DNA of 64,000 nucleotides from Gelatoporia subvermispora B (Eukaryota > Basidiomycota > Agaricomycetes > Polyporales > Gelatoporiaceae), in the NCBI GenBank assembly GCA_000320605.2, contig KB445794.1, forward strand, positions 1,460,033 through 1,524,032. Reading direction: 5' to 3'. Below, one piece after another: positions 33,048 to 43,862 of the stretch. Made by a program: the position numbers and the translations under genes. Within the stretch, counting starts at the first letter, position 1; every line of letters starts with the position of its first letter. The notes beneath the pieces were generated by a model. It saw only the letters and a list, made by a program, of their open reading frames with translations. It was not told where the DNA came from and did no database searches.

Positions 33048-35237
33048 ATGTCTACTCCCATCGGTGGGCAATCTATATGTGATTGTGTTTGCTTTGCTCA
33101 TGCCTTGATGAAGCGTTGTTGTCGGTCTATGACAAGACGAATTTGCTCGACCTCGCGAACGGGCTGCACGCCGCGGGCGTCCGCCTCCTGGGCTCCGGCG
33201 GTACCGCGAAGAAAATTAGAGACGCGGGCATTCCGATAGAGTGCGCGAGGCACAGTCTCCGCCCTTGACAAGGTTGACACGCTCTGCACAGGGATGTCTC
33301 CGATATCACAAAGGCCCCTGAGATGCTCGGAGGCAGAGTCAAGACTCTCCACCCGGCCGTACACGGCGGTAAGCCTTCGTTCACCGGGATGTGACCAATC
33401 AACTAAGCACGATACTGCGTATGCATAGGTATTCTTGCACGGGACATCCCCTCGGACCAGGCGGACCTCCAGGCGCAGTCCATCGCGCCCATCTCCATCG
33501 TTGTCTGCAACCTCTACCCTTTCGAAGCGACCATCGCTCGCCCGGGGTGCACGCTCGCAGACGCGGTCGAGGAGGTCGACATCGGCGGTGTCACCTTGCT
33601 CCGCGCCGCAGCGAAGAACCATGCACGCGTCTCCGTGCTCTCTGATCCCGCCGACTACGCCGAGTTCCTCGACGCCTGGCGCGCTGGCTCGGGCGACGTC
33701 GGACAGCCGATCCGCAGCAAGCTCGCTCTGAAGGCGTTCGAGATGACCGCCAAGTACGACGACGCGATCAGCGGGTACTTCCGGGAGCAGTATGCCAGTG
33801 CAGACCTCCCGGCTGACAAGCTCGCGGGCCCCGTTCAGCGCATGGCGCTCCGCTACGGCGCGAACCCGCACCAGAAGCCCGCGCAGGCATTCGTCACGGA
33901 GGGAGAGCTGCCTTTCAAGAGTATGTCCACACCCCCCTTTCTTTTGATACGTTCTGCTCACATCGGACCCTCGACAGCTGTCTCTGGATCTCCGGGATAC
34001 ATCAATCTGCTCGACGCGCTCAACTCGTACGCGCTCGTGAAGGAGCTCCAGGAGGCGCTTGGCCTCCCCGCGGCGGCATCTTTCAAGCACGTGTCCCCCG
34101 CCGGCGCCGCAGTTGGCGTTGAGCTCAACGAGACGGAGAAGCGGGTCTATGGTGTTGAGGACCTGAAAGAGCCTCTCACTCCTCTCGCGAGCGCCTATGC
34201 GCGTGCCCGTGGTATGTACTCATGCCTCTCGAGCATTGACAAACCGGTCTCATTAGGTACATTTGCAGGTGCCGACCGTATGTCTTCGTTCGGAGACTTC
34301 ATCGCGCTCTCTGCTCCTTGCGACCTTGCGACCGCGCGCATCATCTCCCGGGAGGTCTCGGACGGTATCATTGCGCCTGGATACTCGCCTGAGGCGCTTG
34401 AGGTCCTATCGAAGAAGAAGGGCGGCAAGTACTGCGTGCTCCAGGTATGCCCAAATGTGAACCACCAGCCCCTTCATATCTCATCATGCCTTCTGTACCA
34501 GATCGATCCCTCGTACGCGCCACCGGCGATCGAAACTCGCCAGGTATACGGCATCCACATGCAGCAAAAACGCAACGATGCCAAGATCGACGCCAAGCTC
34601 TTCGAAAACATTGTCACAAAGAACAAGGCGGTAAGTCCCACTATGCCCATCCCATCACTCTACCTCATGTTGACTCCCCGCCCAGCTCCCTAACCAGGCA
34701 CTGACAGATCTCATCGTCGCGACCCTCGCGCTCAAGTACACGCAGTCCAACAGCGTTGCGTACGCGTACCGCGGCGCGATCGTCGGGATCGGTGCAGGGC
34801 AGCAGTCGCGCATCCACTGCACGCGGCTCGCGGGGCACAAGGCGGACCTCTGGTGGCTGCGGCACCACCCGCGCGTGCTCGCACTGCCGTTTAAGAAGGG
34901 CGTCAAGCGCGCGGAGAAGGCGAACGCGATCGACCTATTCGTCGGCGGCGAGCTCCTCGAGGGCGGCGAGCGCGCGCAATGGGAGAGCATGTTCGAGAGC
35001 GTGCCCGAGCCGCTCACCGCGGAGGAGCGCAAGGCACATGCGGCCCAGCTTGACGGCGTCGCGTGCTCGAGCGACGCGTTCTTCCCGTTCCCCGACAACG
35101 TGCACCGCGCGCGCAGGAGCGGCGTCAAGTACCTCGCGGCGCCGAGCGGGAGTGTGATGGACGCGGAGTGCATCACGGCGGCGGATGAGCATGATATCGT
35201 CTTTGCGCACACTAACTTGCGGTTGTTCCACCACTGA
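33048..35237 (+). CDS. ADE17: bifunctional AICAR transformylase / IMP cyclohydrolase (ATIC, yeast Ade16/17 type)
   Basis: Catalyses the last two steps of de novo IMP synthesis. Exon 1 is only MSTPI plus one base (33048-33063); it splices to [20 protein letters not shown], the MGS-like cyclohydrolase domain, which continues [15 protein letters not shown] and [18 protein letters not shown]. The transformylase half shows [34 protein letters not shown] (the conserved Lys-His pair), [20 protein letters not shown] and a C-terminus [13 protein letters not shown]. Six or so introns. Strong G/C third-position bias in the long exons explains the large open frames on the opposite strand (33098-34090), which are shadows. 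Yeast has two paralogues (ADE16, ADE17); which one this equals cannot be said from sequence. Confidence 0.95.
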
Positions 35238-35335
35238 TCGTATTGGCTTTTTGGAAGGAGGAAGGAAATTGGTGCAGCAGTTCAAACAAAAATTGTAGCT
35301 GATCTAGAATTGAATTGGTCTTTTGGCTTTTGTCT

Positions 35336-36559
35336 CTACTCTGTGGCAGCGTTAGTTGAAGAAGACCCGTCTGACCGCATCCTTTCTCTCTCGGCCAAGA
35401 GGTCCTTCCCCCACTCCTGCACCTCGGGGTGCCTAACTAAGGGTAGACTGCTGTCAAAAAATGGCTGGAGCGTCTTCATGCCATGATTTCGTTCATACTC
35501 TAGCGCTGATCACAGTGTGAGAACAAGACACTCTCGTTGTCGGACGGGTCGTCCGATGGCACACTTCCGCTTACCTTGAGACGCCATCTCAAAGCGGTCT
35601 AAGTCTATTGCAACAGTACAAGTCAGAAAAATTTGCAGAGCGAGACTGATAAGTGGGGGGCCACCTTTCACGAATCGGGCTTCTTCGGTCTCTCCGTCTT
35701 CATATTCCTATGCCAATAAGGGTAGGGATTGTAGAGGATTATGTATGAGTGTTCTGACGATCTACCTTCCATAGGGTGTAAATTCGTTGTGCCGCGGGAC
35801 CGTTGTGCAGCATTTCATGCACGAAGTTATGCATGGCTTCCTGGGAGATACCTACTTGTTGAGTCAAGGAGACTTTGACAGAATATCTGACTGACAGCTT
35901 CTAGCCGGCGTTTCTCCGTCTTTGGGATTCCCTCGCGGGGAGCGATATCGCCGACTGGGAGCTGAGCTGAACAAGCAAGCACCAAGACGCTGTGTGATAT
36001 ACCAACTCACCTTGCGCCTCGGCGAGATCATGAACAAGTGCCATCATGACACATCTCCATAGACAAACACGATTATCGAATATGACTATGGATCTTGTTG
36101 ACAGTGACTCACTTCGAGATGTCTAGCCGTACGTCGGATGTGCACATCGCCAGGATGGCCATCCTATACATATGATCTGATATACTTAGCGTGAATCAGT
36201 ATATTTTCTACAATTGTGAAACGACAAGGCCACCAAGGTGTCATGAAAAAAGTTTGATACCTTTCTGGACCGGGGACCTACTAGACAGGCTCGTTAACTG
36301 GGTGTCATTGTTTCATAGTTGTAGAAGCACGACTTTATGGTCTACCCATCCAGTGCGCTTTTGTGTCTGTTGATTGCGCATACATCCGGTTGGAGCTTAC
36401 TCAATGAAGTCAATGTGTCCCGCGTACCTTGAGTCTCTCAAGAACATGAAAAAATGCCAGTCTATCGACTGACGCATCTCCTTTGGAGACGTATAGTGGC
36501 GGAAAGGTACGCTTTGATGCCGTTTCTGGAGCCTCTGGCGCAGGATTGGGGGCGCTCAT
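35336..36559 (-). CDS. HD-domain 5'-deoxynucleotidase (HDDC2 / yeast Ygk1 type)
   Basis: Metal-dependent phosphohydrolase removing phosphate from deoxynucleoside monophosphates. Missed as a single frame because it has about eight short exons. ATG at 36559 (MSAPNPAPEAPETASKRTFP). Exons then give RLAFFHVLERLK, TQKRTGWVDHK, DHMYRMAILAMCTSDVRLDI, CVMMALVHDLAEAQ (the HD metal pair) and VGDIAPREGIPKTEKRRLE. The final exon encodes YERNHGMKTLQPFFDSSLPL and WGKDLLAERERM, ending at the TAG at 35336-35338. The order and spacing match YfbR/HDDC2-type proteins. It lies 98 bp from the convergent ATIC gene; both act in nucleotide metabolism. Some junctions between 35.55 and 36.4 kb are approximate. Confidence 0.85.
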
Positions 36560-37252
36560 GTTCGGCCGAAGAGCTGAACGCACTATAGTCAGCGACTTCT
36601 TGTCAGAAGGGACCACACGCTGAGTGAGCATGATACCAACCTTGTCGTCTATGTGTTTTTTGAAATAAGGAGAGGTAACCGACAGTAGGACAGCCTGAAT
36701 GCTGCTTCAACTTGGACTGAGAACGTTCGTAGTTAGCAGTGAGATGCCGGGCCGGAATGCCGTCGAGGAAGGGGAAGGGACAGTCAGCATGCTGTCGATT
36801 ACACGTCAATTGCGTCACGATTTTGAGCCAGATTCGGACAGATTCATCTCGTTTCCACTGCTGTGGGTTTCTGCCATGAATCGTGCTTTTCTCGTCCAGC
36901 GGCCTTACGGCATTCTTCACTATATTTGACGAATTTGTCGAGTGTCAATGCATGTCACGCCTGCTTCGTACTGCGCCAGACTTTCTTGTGCTATTCCCGG
37001 TGCTCTTGGATCTTAAGTTGCGTTCGAATCTACCTTGCGACGGTGGGAAACAAAGCAGTGGCGGATTCCGAGAGCGAATTCGCATGGTGCACCAATCGAT
37101 CGTTGTGATTTTAGCCAGTGTGAATGATACTCCGACATGTCCGATTACACATGCACTCCGACATATAAAGCTCGTATGTGCCGTCTTCACGACGCGTCTA
37201 CTTTCTCCGTCCTTCCTCACCGTCTCTCCTCGCCCTTGAACTAAATCTCGAC
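36560..37252. promoter_or_regulatory. divergent intergenic region, deoxynucleotidase / dienelactone hydrolase
   Basis: A 693-bp region containing both promoters. Open frames here (for example 36603-36920 minus) show no family motif and no consistent continuation through introns. Confidence 0.35.
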
Positions 37253-38236
37253 ATGTCTCTTTGCAAGCACTGTGTTTCCGGTAAGGGCACGTTCAACAGG
37301 CCTCCAGAACCTAACACTAACGCGCTCTCGACTTTAGGTGTCCGTCACGAGGGTAGCGCCGAGGGTATGTTGTGCATCCACCATTCGACACGACCCAGTA
37401 AGGCTGATCCAGTGTACAGGCAAGATTGAGACCATCGGCGGTATCGAGAGCTATGTTGCGACCCCGACTGTTGACTACCCGAAGGACAAGGTCCTTCTGG
37501 TGTTCACGGACATCCTGGGCATCCACTTCAACAACACCCAGCTCATCGCCGACGACTTTGCGCGCAACGGCTTCAAGACCATTGTGCCCGATATCCTTGC
37601 TGGCGAGCCGATCCCTGAGGAAGCGCTCGACTCCGGCAAGTTCGACGTTGCCGCGTGGATTGGCAGGCACCAGGTCGACGTCTACCGCCCCATCATCGAC
37701 AAGGTCATTGCCGCACTCAAGGAGCAGGGCATCACCACCTTTGCAACTACTGGCTTCTGCTACGGCGCGCGCCCCGCGTTCGATCTCGCTTTCGAGAACA
37801 TCACCGCCGTGACTGTTGTCAACCACCCGTCCCTGCTCCAGGTCCCTGCTGACCTTGAGGTAAGTTTGCCTGTCTTTTCTCATGTATTATGTATACTGGA
37901 AGGTATGCTGACGATGTCGGTCGACCAGAAATACCGTGACCTCGCGAAGGCGCCGATCCTGATCAACAGCTGCGAAATCGACCCGCAGTTCCCGAAGGAG
38001 GCTCAGGAGAAGGCCGACGGGATCCTTGGCGGTGGCAAATTTGCCCCGGGCTACGAGCGCACGTACTGGGATGGATGCACACACGGCTTTGCTATCCGTG
38101 GCGACTTGGTATGTGGCGGTCTACTACACTGATTGAATGATTACCTTCTGACATTACGCAGAGCAACCCGAAGGTGAAGACCGGAAAGGAGGGTGCTTTC
38201 AAGGCGTCCGTTGAGTTCCTCATCAAGCACCTGTAA
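37253..38236 (+). CDS. dienelactone hydrolase family protein
   Basis: Alpha/beta hydrolase of the DLH family (PF01738 type). Exons: MSLCKHCVS, then GVRHEGSAE, then the exon beginning GKIETIGGIESYVATPTVDY. Family landmarks are KVLLVFTDILGIHFNNTQLI, the nucleophile elbow TTGFCYGARPAFD (Cys), ILINSCEIDPQFP (Asp) and WDGCTHGFAIRGD (His), so the Cys-Asp-His triad is complete. The end is FKASVEFLIKHL at 38236. Four introns. Bacterial DLH opens dienelactone in chlorocatechol breakdown; for fungal cytosolic paralogues such as yeast AIM2 the natural substrate is uncertain. The N-terminal CKHC is typical of these fungal members. Confidence 0.9.
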
Positions 38237-38776
38237 GCTTTCGATGAGTTCCTCGAGGACGGAGATTTGGCAGAGTAGAAGATTGAATGGCAGTGTATCG
38301 ATACCACTTATGGCCGCATTTATGTGCGAAGCATTCGCTGGTCAAACAGACTTACTTGTATGCTTGTGTGAACCGTTCTGAACGATATGTAAACCCTCTG
38401 CAGTGCTGTACACTTGCTTTGATATCCAAGCACGAGCACTTTTGATACACGGGCTGCGGCATCATGTATGCTCATTGTATGCTCATGCATGAGAATGGGC
38501 GTCTATGATTGGCGCGCGTCAACGTGACAAGAAGACGCGTTCTCTTCGCGTTCGCGTCGACCAACCCCAGACGCGTACGTGCCACTGCTCGCTTTCAGCA
38601 TCCATTGCTGTATCTGCCGGCACCGATAGTCATACATGAAGTTCTAATTCAAGAAACAGCATATACGGTGTATATCGGAGGTGCGCTGGAGTTGCCGGTG
38701 TCTCGAGTGACTGCTAGATGGATTTGCAGGGGACGACTTGCGGCATTTGTAACTGAAGCAGCGACAGTAGAAGACG
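38237..38776 (+). promoter_or_regulatory. RTC4-domain gene promoter with two MluI boxes
   Basis: A 540-bp spacer. ACGCGT occurs at 38535-38540 and 38571-38576, about 240 and 200 bp upstream of the next ATG, with further CGCG-rich matches between. A short imperfect tandem repeat (TATGCTCAT twice, 38468-38487) lies just before. ACGCGT is the MBF core, so G1/S expression of the downstream gene is a reasonable inference. Confidence 0.5.
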
Positions 38777-41700
38777 ATGGAACGCGTGTATGATGGTCTC
38801 AAGAGAAGGGGGACAGACCTGAACTCTGATAGGTCTGAGGAACTCCGCTACGCCAAGCGTCCGACGCAGCGCTCGCCGGGACGCGGGAAGGCCTTCGAAG
38901 ACTTTGGCAGTGGATTCAACGGGTCGTCGCAGCCGTCGAGCTCGCAGACGAAAGGCTCGAAGCCAAAGCGGACTACCCGGCAAACTTATGATGACGAAAG
39001 CGACGACGAGTTGGACTGCTTATCGCAGTCGTCCTCGCGGCCGGCGTCACGCTCTCCCTCGGCGCGTCCTACCAGGTTGACAAGCCGTGCATCTTCGCGA
39101 CTGCCTGACACAAGCAGTGCTAGAGCACCGATTAGTCGAAATGCATGGGAGCCCGGATATCAGCAGCCGTCGTTGAGCCATCTCAAGTTCAAGAAAAACA
39201 AGAACGATGGCGGAGAGAAGCTCGAAGCTGTGATCGAAATCAGCGAGTCTCCTGAAAGACAACCCGGCGCTGGGACTAGCAAGTCTGCTGCCCGAGAAGA
39301 GGCCTCTCCTGTGCGTCCGAAAAGTACAGGGCTGTCGCATCCGACACCCAGAGCATCATATATCGCGAATTCCTTAAACAAAGAGAAAGAACGCCGCCTT
39401 GCACATAATCTCCGTCACCTCAAGCGTGAACTCTCCAACTCTCCTGCGTCATCCCAGGAACGTGCCACAACGAAGCAGGCGACTCGCACCCCGTCTCGTG
39501 TTGATCCCTCGTCTGACGAGGAGCGAACTCAAGCCAGCACGCCACGCCCCACGAAGCGGCCCCAGCCGCGGCCTGTCACGACCGAATCTCGGATGCGGGA
39601 TGCGATGGAGTCGCGAAGGGCTCGTATGACGGCTGATCCAGATGCCAGAGATGCCAGGAAAGGGAAGGGCAAAGAAATTGCCCGCAAGGTCAAGATTCCC
39701 GAGCCACAACCGTTTCCTTTGTCGCCTCCCAATAGATCTCCGTCGACACCGGGTGATGAACGTGCGAGAGAATGTCCTATCGATGAGATGTCGCCTCTGA
39801 AACCCAAGTCGGACAAGCGGGCGCGCTGTCCTATTGATAGCCTCTCCCCACCTCGAATGACGAACCCAAAGGGGAAGGCGAAGAAGGCTGATAAGGATCC
39901 TATATCCAAGCTTTCTCCTCTCAACACGCCGGAGCGCCCGCGGAAGGGTAGGTCGAAGAAGCCGCCGGAACCCAAGGAATTCCCTATGATGTCTCCGCTG
40001 TCTTCCCAGAGGGGCGATCAAGATATTGGACGTGTATCCCAGTCTTCAAAGTCTAACCAAGCCAAGGTGAGACGAAAGTCAAGCGGCAGAGCGCTCCCGT
40101 CGTCTTCCGACGGTTCGGACGAATCAGATGACGGTTTGGCGTCATCCCCTCTGCGATCTATGAAACCGCGACCATTCCCCATGGAGACGCAGATACTCGC
40201 GAGTATTGGTCGGTCTTCCAAGCGTGCGTCAAGCAGCAGTGACGATGACATCGAAATGAGACGCGCGAAGAACCGGCGGGGCGACGAGAGCGATTGGTCG
40301 GTGTCCATGCATTTGTCTTGCCGTCTGCGACTGATATCAATTTAGGGTGGACGAATTGCTACGTTCCGATGACTTATCTGACATCGAGGACGATTCGAGT
40401 GAGTATCTGTGTCCTGTAGTCTTATTCGCAGGACCTCACTTTATGTTCAACTTTAACAGTATTCCTCGATCCTAGTGTAGACCCGAAGACTCTGTGTCCC
40501 TGGTGCGACGAGCGACTCCCGCCTGCACCGACGCCACACCTCCTCGACCTCATGCACATCGCACGGAGCAAATCCTCGCGAGATGCTCGCCCATCGAATC
40601 CACTGGGGCTCCGCGCCCCATTAACTGCATATACTAACGTCTGTCAACGCCACCGGTTCGAGAGCGTCCAGGCACCTCGCGCGCAGCGGGAAGGCTGGCC
40701 TACAGAGATTCCGTGGGGCCAGCTTCCGGTGCGTGTCGAGGCGCTGAGGGACCATCTACAGGCCATCGTCGACGATGTAGATGAAGACTTTGTTCCTGGT
40801 GGAGCTCGGATGGACGCTGAAGACGACGAACATCGACCAAGGAAACACAGCGAATTCTGGCAGTATGTCAGGAAAAGTGTGAAAGAGCATGGATCGAGAA
40901 AGGCAGCAGGTATCCGGGAACAGCTGGGGAACTTCAGCAAGACACAGCCTGGATAGTAAGTTCGAGCTCGCATGCCGTTTCAGATCGAAAAGGTTAAGAC
41001 ATCGGCTTTTGTCAGCTACGGGGAACTAGGATATATGGTCATCAATCAGACAATATACAACATGTTCCCTCCGGCTTCGTTTGATCCTGACTCTGTACTC
41101 CCGCTCACTCCAACGAATTTCATCCAGCTCATCCTCGTGCCGGAGGTTGCGGTTTCCCTGATCATGGAGGACATGGACCAGACACGCGAGGAAGCTATAG
41201 CAACTCTGCATGCAAGTGCAGAATATGGCGTTGCCATGTTCCCGGACGATCATGTTGAAGGTATAGATGCAGTCGATACCGGAGACCAGATTGTGAAGGA
41301 CCGCGCGTTGGCGAGGAGGAAAGTACTTCAAGAAGAAGACCGCTTGGATGGAGAGATGTTCGAGGTACAAGGGTCTGCTGAGGGGCATAAAGCACAGAAG
41401 AGGAAACCACGGCCGAAGAAGACGAGTCAAGGCAGTACTGTTGGGTCAGAGACGGACAACTTGTACCGCTTCAAGTCGTTGCGGCGTACGGCGAGCAGAA
41501 GTAGCAGACGTTCACACTTCACGGAGACGAGCACCGAGAGCGATGGCGATAATGGCGATGACTACGTGCCCCCTGCGAAGAGAGGCAGCCGCAAGAAAAC
41601 GGCGAGTGTCTCGAGTAGAGCGGGCTCGAAAACACCTCTTGCAGTTCCGACGCCAGAGACCGAAACGATTAACCGCCAAGCCAAGTCACGTCCCAAACCC

Positions 41701-42205
41701 CGGCCAGTAGTCAGCGAAGCCAGGTCGAGTCAATCACAAGGTAGAGATACGGGGAAAGAGAAAGAGAACGCGCCCTCCGCGTCCGAGTCTGACCAGTCCG
41801 ATGCATATCGCATACCGCCTTCCAATCAACAAGCGTACAGGCGCCCTCCGCAACTGGAAGACGATGAAACAACTCCGAGACCGACGAAGACGAGCAGGTC
41901 ATCATCAGTCACGTCTACAACTGCGATGGTAGGGACAGGCCGGAAGGTATTCCTGCCGTTGCAGGCCGCACGGGAGAGGAATGCACGGAAGTCAGTCACT
42001 CTCCATCTCATTTCACATTCCGTGCAACTTAGGTGAATAACGTTGCCCTAGACAGAGTCAACTAGATGAGCCGAAGGAACGATACGGATCCCGAGATAAG
42101 CGCAATGACTCAGATCGCGGCAGTCGATTAAATGAGGCGAGATCTTCGAGGCACTCCGACGATTCCAAGTGGCTTCTAAGTGATTCTCCGTCGTCTTCTC
42201 AGTGA
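38777..42205 (+). CDS. Rtc4-like domain protein with long disordered N- and C-terminal regions
   Basis: Contains the Rtc4-like domain named after yeast Restriction of Telomere Capping 4; molecular function is not established. ATG at 38777. The first 500 residues are basic and Ser/Pro-rich with repeated short blocks of the form (C)PI(D/S)xxSPL or FPxxSPL (ECPIDEMSPLKP, RCPIDSLSPPR, DPISKLSPL, FPMMSPLSS). The domain begins FLDPSVDPKTLCPWCDERLP and continues TNVCQRHRFESVQAPRAQRE and HSEFWQYVRKSVKEHGSRKA. It joins via an intron to YGELGYMVINQTIYNMFPPA, FIQLILVPEVAVSLIMEDM and EEAIATLHASAEYG. The tail is Ser/Arg-rich. The last intron gives KQSQLDEPKERYGSR and ends at 42203-42205. About five introns. 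Confidence 0.82.
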
Positions 42206-42351
42206 CTGTGGGTGTAGCAAACAGTGGCAGTCTCAACTGTCGCACTGCTTGTACATCTTGCTCTGCCTTGTGTACGTTATGGTAATCCGCTTAATCATGC
42301 AGAATATAGATATTACACCAAGCAATATTTCTTTCAGTAAGCAATCCATTG

Positions 42352-43553
42352 TCATATCACAAGCTTCTCCGTCTTGTTCTCCAACTCCTGAATGGGCTTG
42401 TCTGCGGTGGATACCGACTCCGGCGCGTCCTGGCTCTGGTCCACCTGCGTGACGGCCTCTCCTGTCTTCGGAATAGCTGCCTCAGGATTCCCTTCCCATC
42501 CTGGTATTGGCATTCTATCGGATGTCTCCACCCGGACGAAGAACTCTGGCTTTAGGAAACCTTTTGCGTCGCCCTCTGTGAGCACGACACCGTTCGCAGA
42601 GAGGTGAAATTTGATGCCTGCGTCAAGTGCCTTCTGCACGTCGATAAAGATCAAAATTTGCGACGAGTTGCGCATGCCTAGGGCCGAGTCGAGGGTGTGA
42701 GATGATAGGTAACAGAGATAACCGGAGACGTACCGCTGATCACGCCAGAACCTGCAACACCTTGTGCTAGATGGATGTGGTTCCGCTTCATCTTGGACAA
42801 GCCTTGCTCGCCTGGCAAAACTTGTGAGACTTGCATGTAATGGAGTGTCAGAAGAGGGGACATACGAATACTCTCCCATGCCTTCTTACTCGTTCCATGT
42901 ACAGCGATGCCAGTTGGGATATCGTCGACGGAAGTGATTTGGTTTAGCTCTAGAACCACTGTCTACAGATTGCATAGACATGAGTTATAATTGTAGGGCC
43001 GCCATCGTTGCGCATACCTTGATGGAATGTCCCTGGTTTGCTCTGATCCACCAGATCTCTTGCGCCGGATCTTTCGAGTCCGGTTCGGACATGAGATTGT
43101 ACCGGCCCTTGCTATCATTCTTTACAATTCCTTGGAGCATATCAAAAGTCAGCTCCTGTAGCTTCGGAGACTTCAGCTACTTCACAGCCGCCTTGTGTCA
43201 GCCACAGATCTTAGAAGAAGCCGCCGACTACTCACGAGGTCGTCAACGCGTACGTAGCCATCTGGGCGCATAGGTATTCCCTCTGATTTAGAACCATGGC
43301 GCAGAATCCAGGACAACGTCTTCGAAACGCGCACTTCAGGCGAATCCCTCGGATGACCTCTCAGTTTTGCAGAACCGCCTCCTCGTCCGCCCTTTCCATC
43401 TTTCTGTTGCTGTTTGCGCTCGCCCTGAACTTGCTGTAATTTCTCTCCCTCCATTGTGTACTTTGAGATATCGTGTTTGAACCGAACAGACGAGAAGACT
43501 TGATGAATTCCGCGTGCTGAGTGGCCTGAGCGTGATACCGCTAACCTGAGCAT
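42352..43553 (-). CDS. TPT1: tRNA 2'-phosphotransferase (Tpt1/KptA family)
   Basis: Transfers the splice-junction 2'-phosphate of ligated tRNA to NAD+, completing tRNA splicing. ATG chosen at 43553 (MLRLAVSRSGHSARGIHQVF); an in-frame alternative is at 43454 (MEGEKLQQVQ). The core follows: VSKTLSWILRHGSKSEGIPM (first catalytic Arg-His), RPDGYVRVDDL, LTFDMLQGIVKNDSKGRYNL, IWWIRANQGHSI, VVLELNQITSVDDIPTGIAV, HGTSKKAWESI, LSKMKRNHIHLAQGVAGSGV, SSQILIFIDVQKALDAGIKF and FFVRVETSDRMPIPGW. Four or five introns. The Arg/Ser-rich, acid-poor first 30 residues from 43553 resemble a mitochondrial presequence, which would be unusual. The C-terminal 45 residues are non-conserved. Confidence 0.9.
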
Positions 43554-43862
43554 ACGAGCGCCGGGAGTGGGGGTCGGCGTGATGTGATAACGCGTCTGCG
43601 TGATTATGACTAAGCGGGTCTCATTGGGCGCGTTACGTGACCGCCGCACCGCTCAGGCCCGGAGCGACCGCGAGGCCTGTGACACCATCCTGCCCTTCAT
43701 TGTCCACCTCCTCCAGCGCGCTCGTGGCTTTCCATACATCGTTCCACTCATATCCTCCGACCAACTCGGTGATCCTAGGCTGAAACCAGAATAAGAGAAG
43801 CTAGAACTTGACTGTATTACGCGACTCATTGTCGAGTCAGAGTCGACCTTGAAGCCACCGCA
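43554..43862. promoter_or_regulatory. divergent promoter, TPT1 / RING gene
   Basis: A 309-bp spacer. One ACGCGT is present at 43590-43595. No coding sequence was recognised. Confidence 0.35.

Noticed and set aside
33098..34090. 330-residue open frame on the minus strand opposite the ATIC gene
   Set aside because: A shadow frame caused by strong GC bias at third positions in ATIC; it has no family motifs and its content mirrors conserved ATIC codons.
37021..37060. Possible tRNA gene because of a GTTCGAATC-like B-box
   Set aside because: No matching A-box, acceptor stem or anticodon arm could be folded around it.
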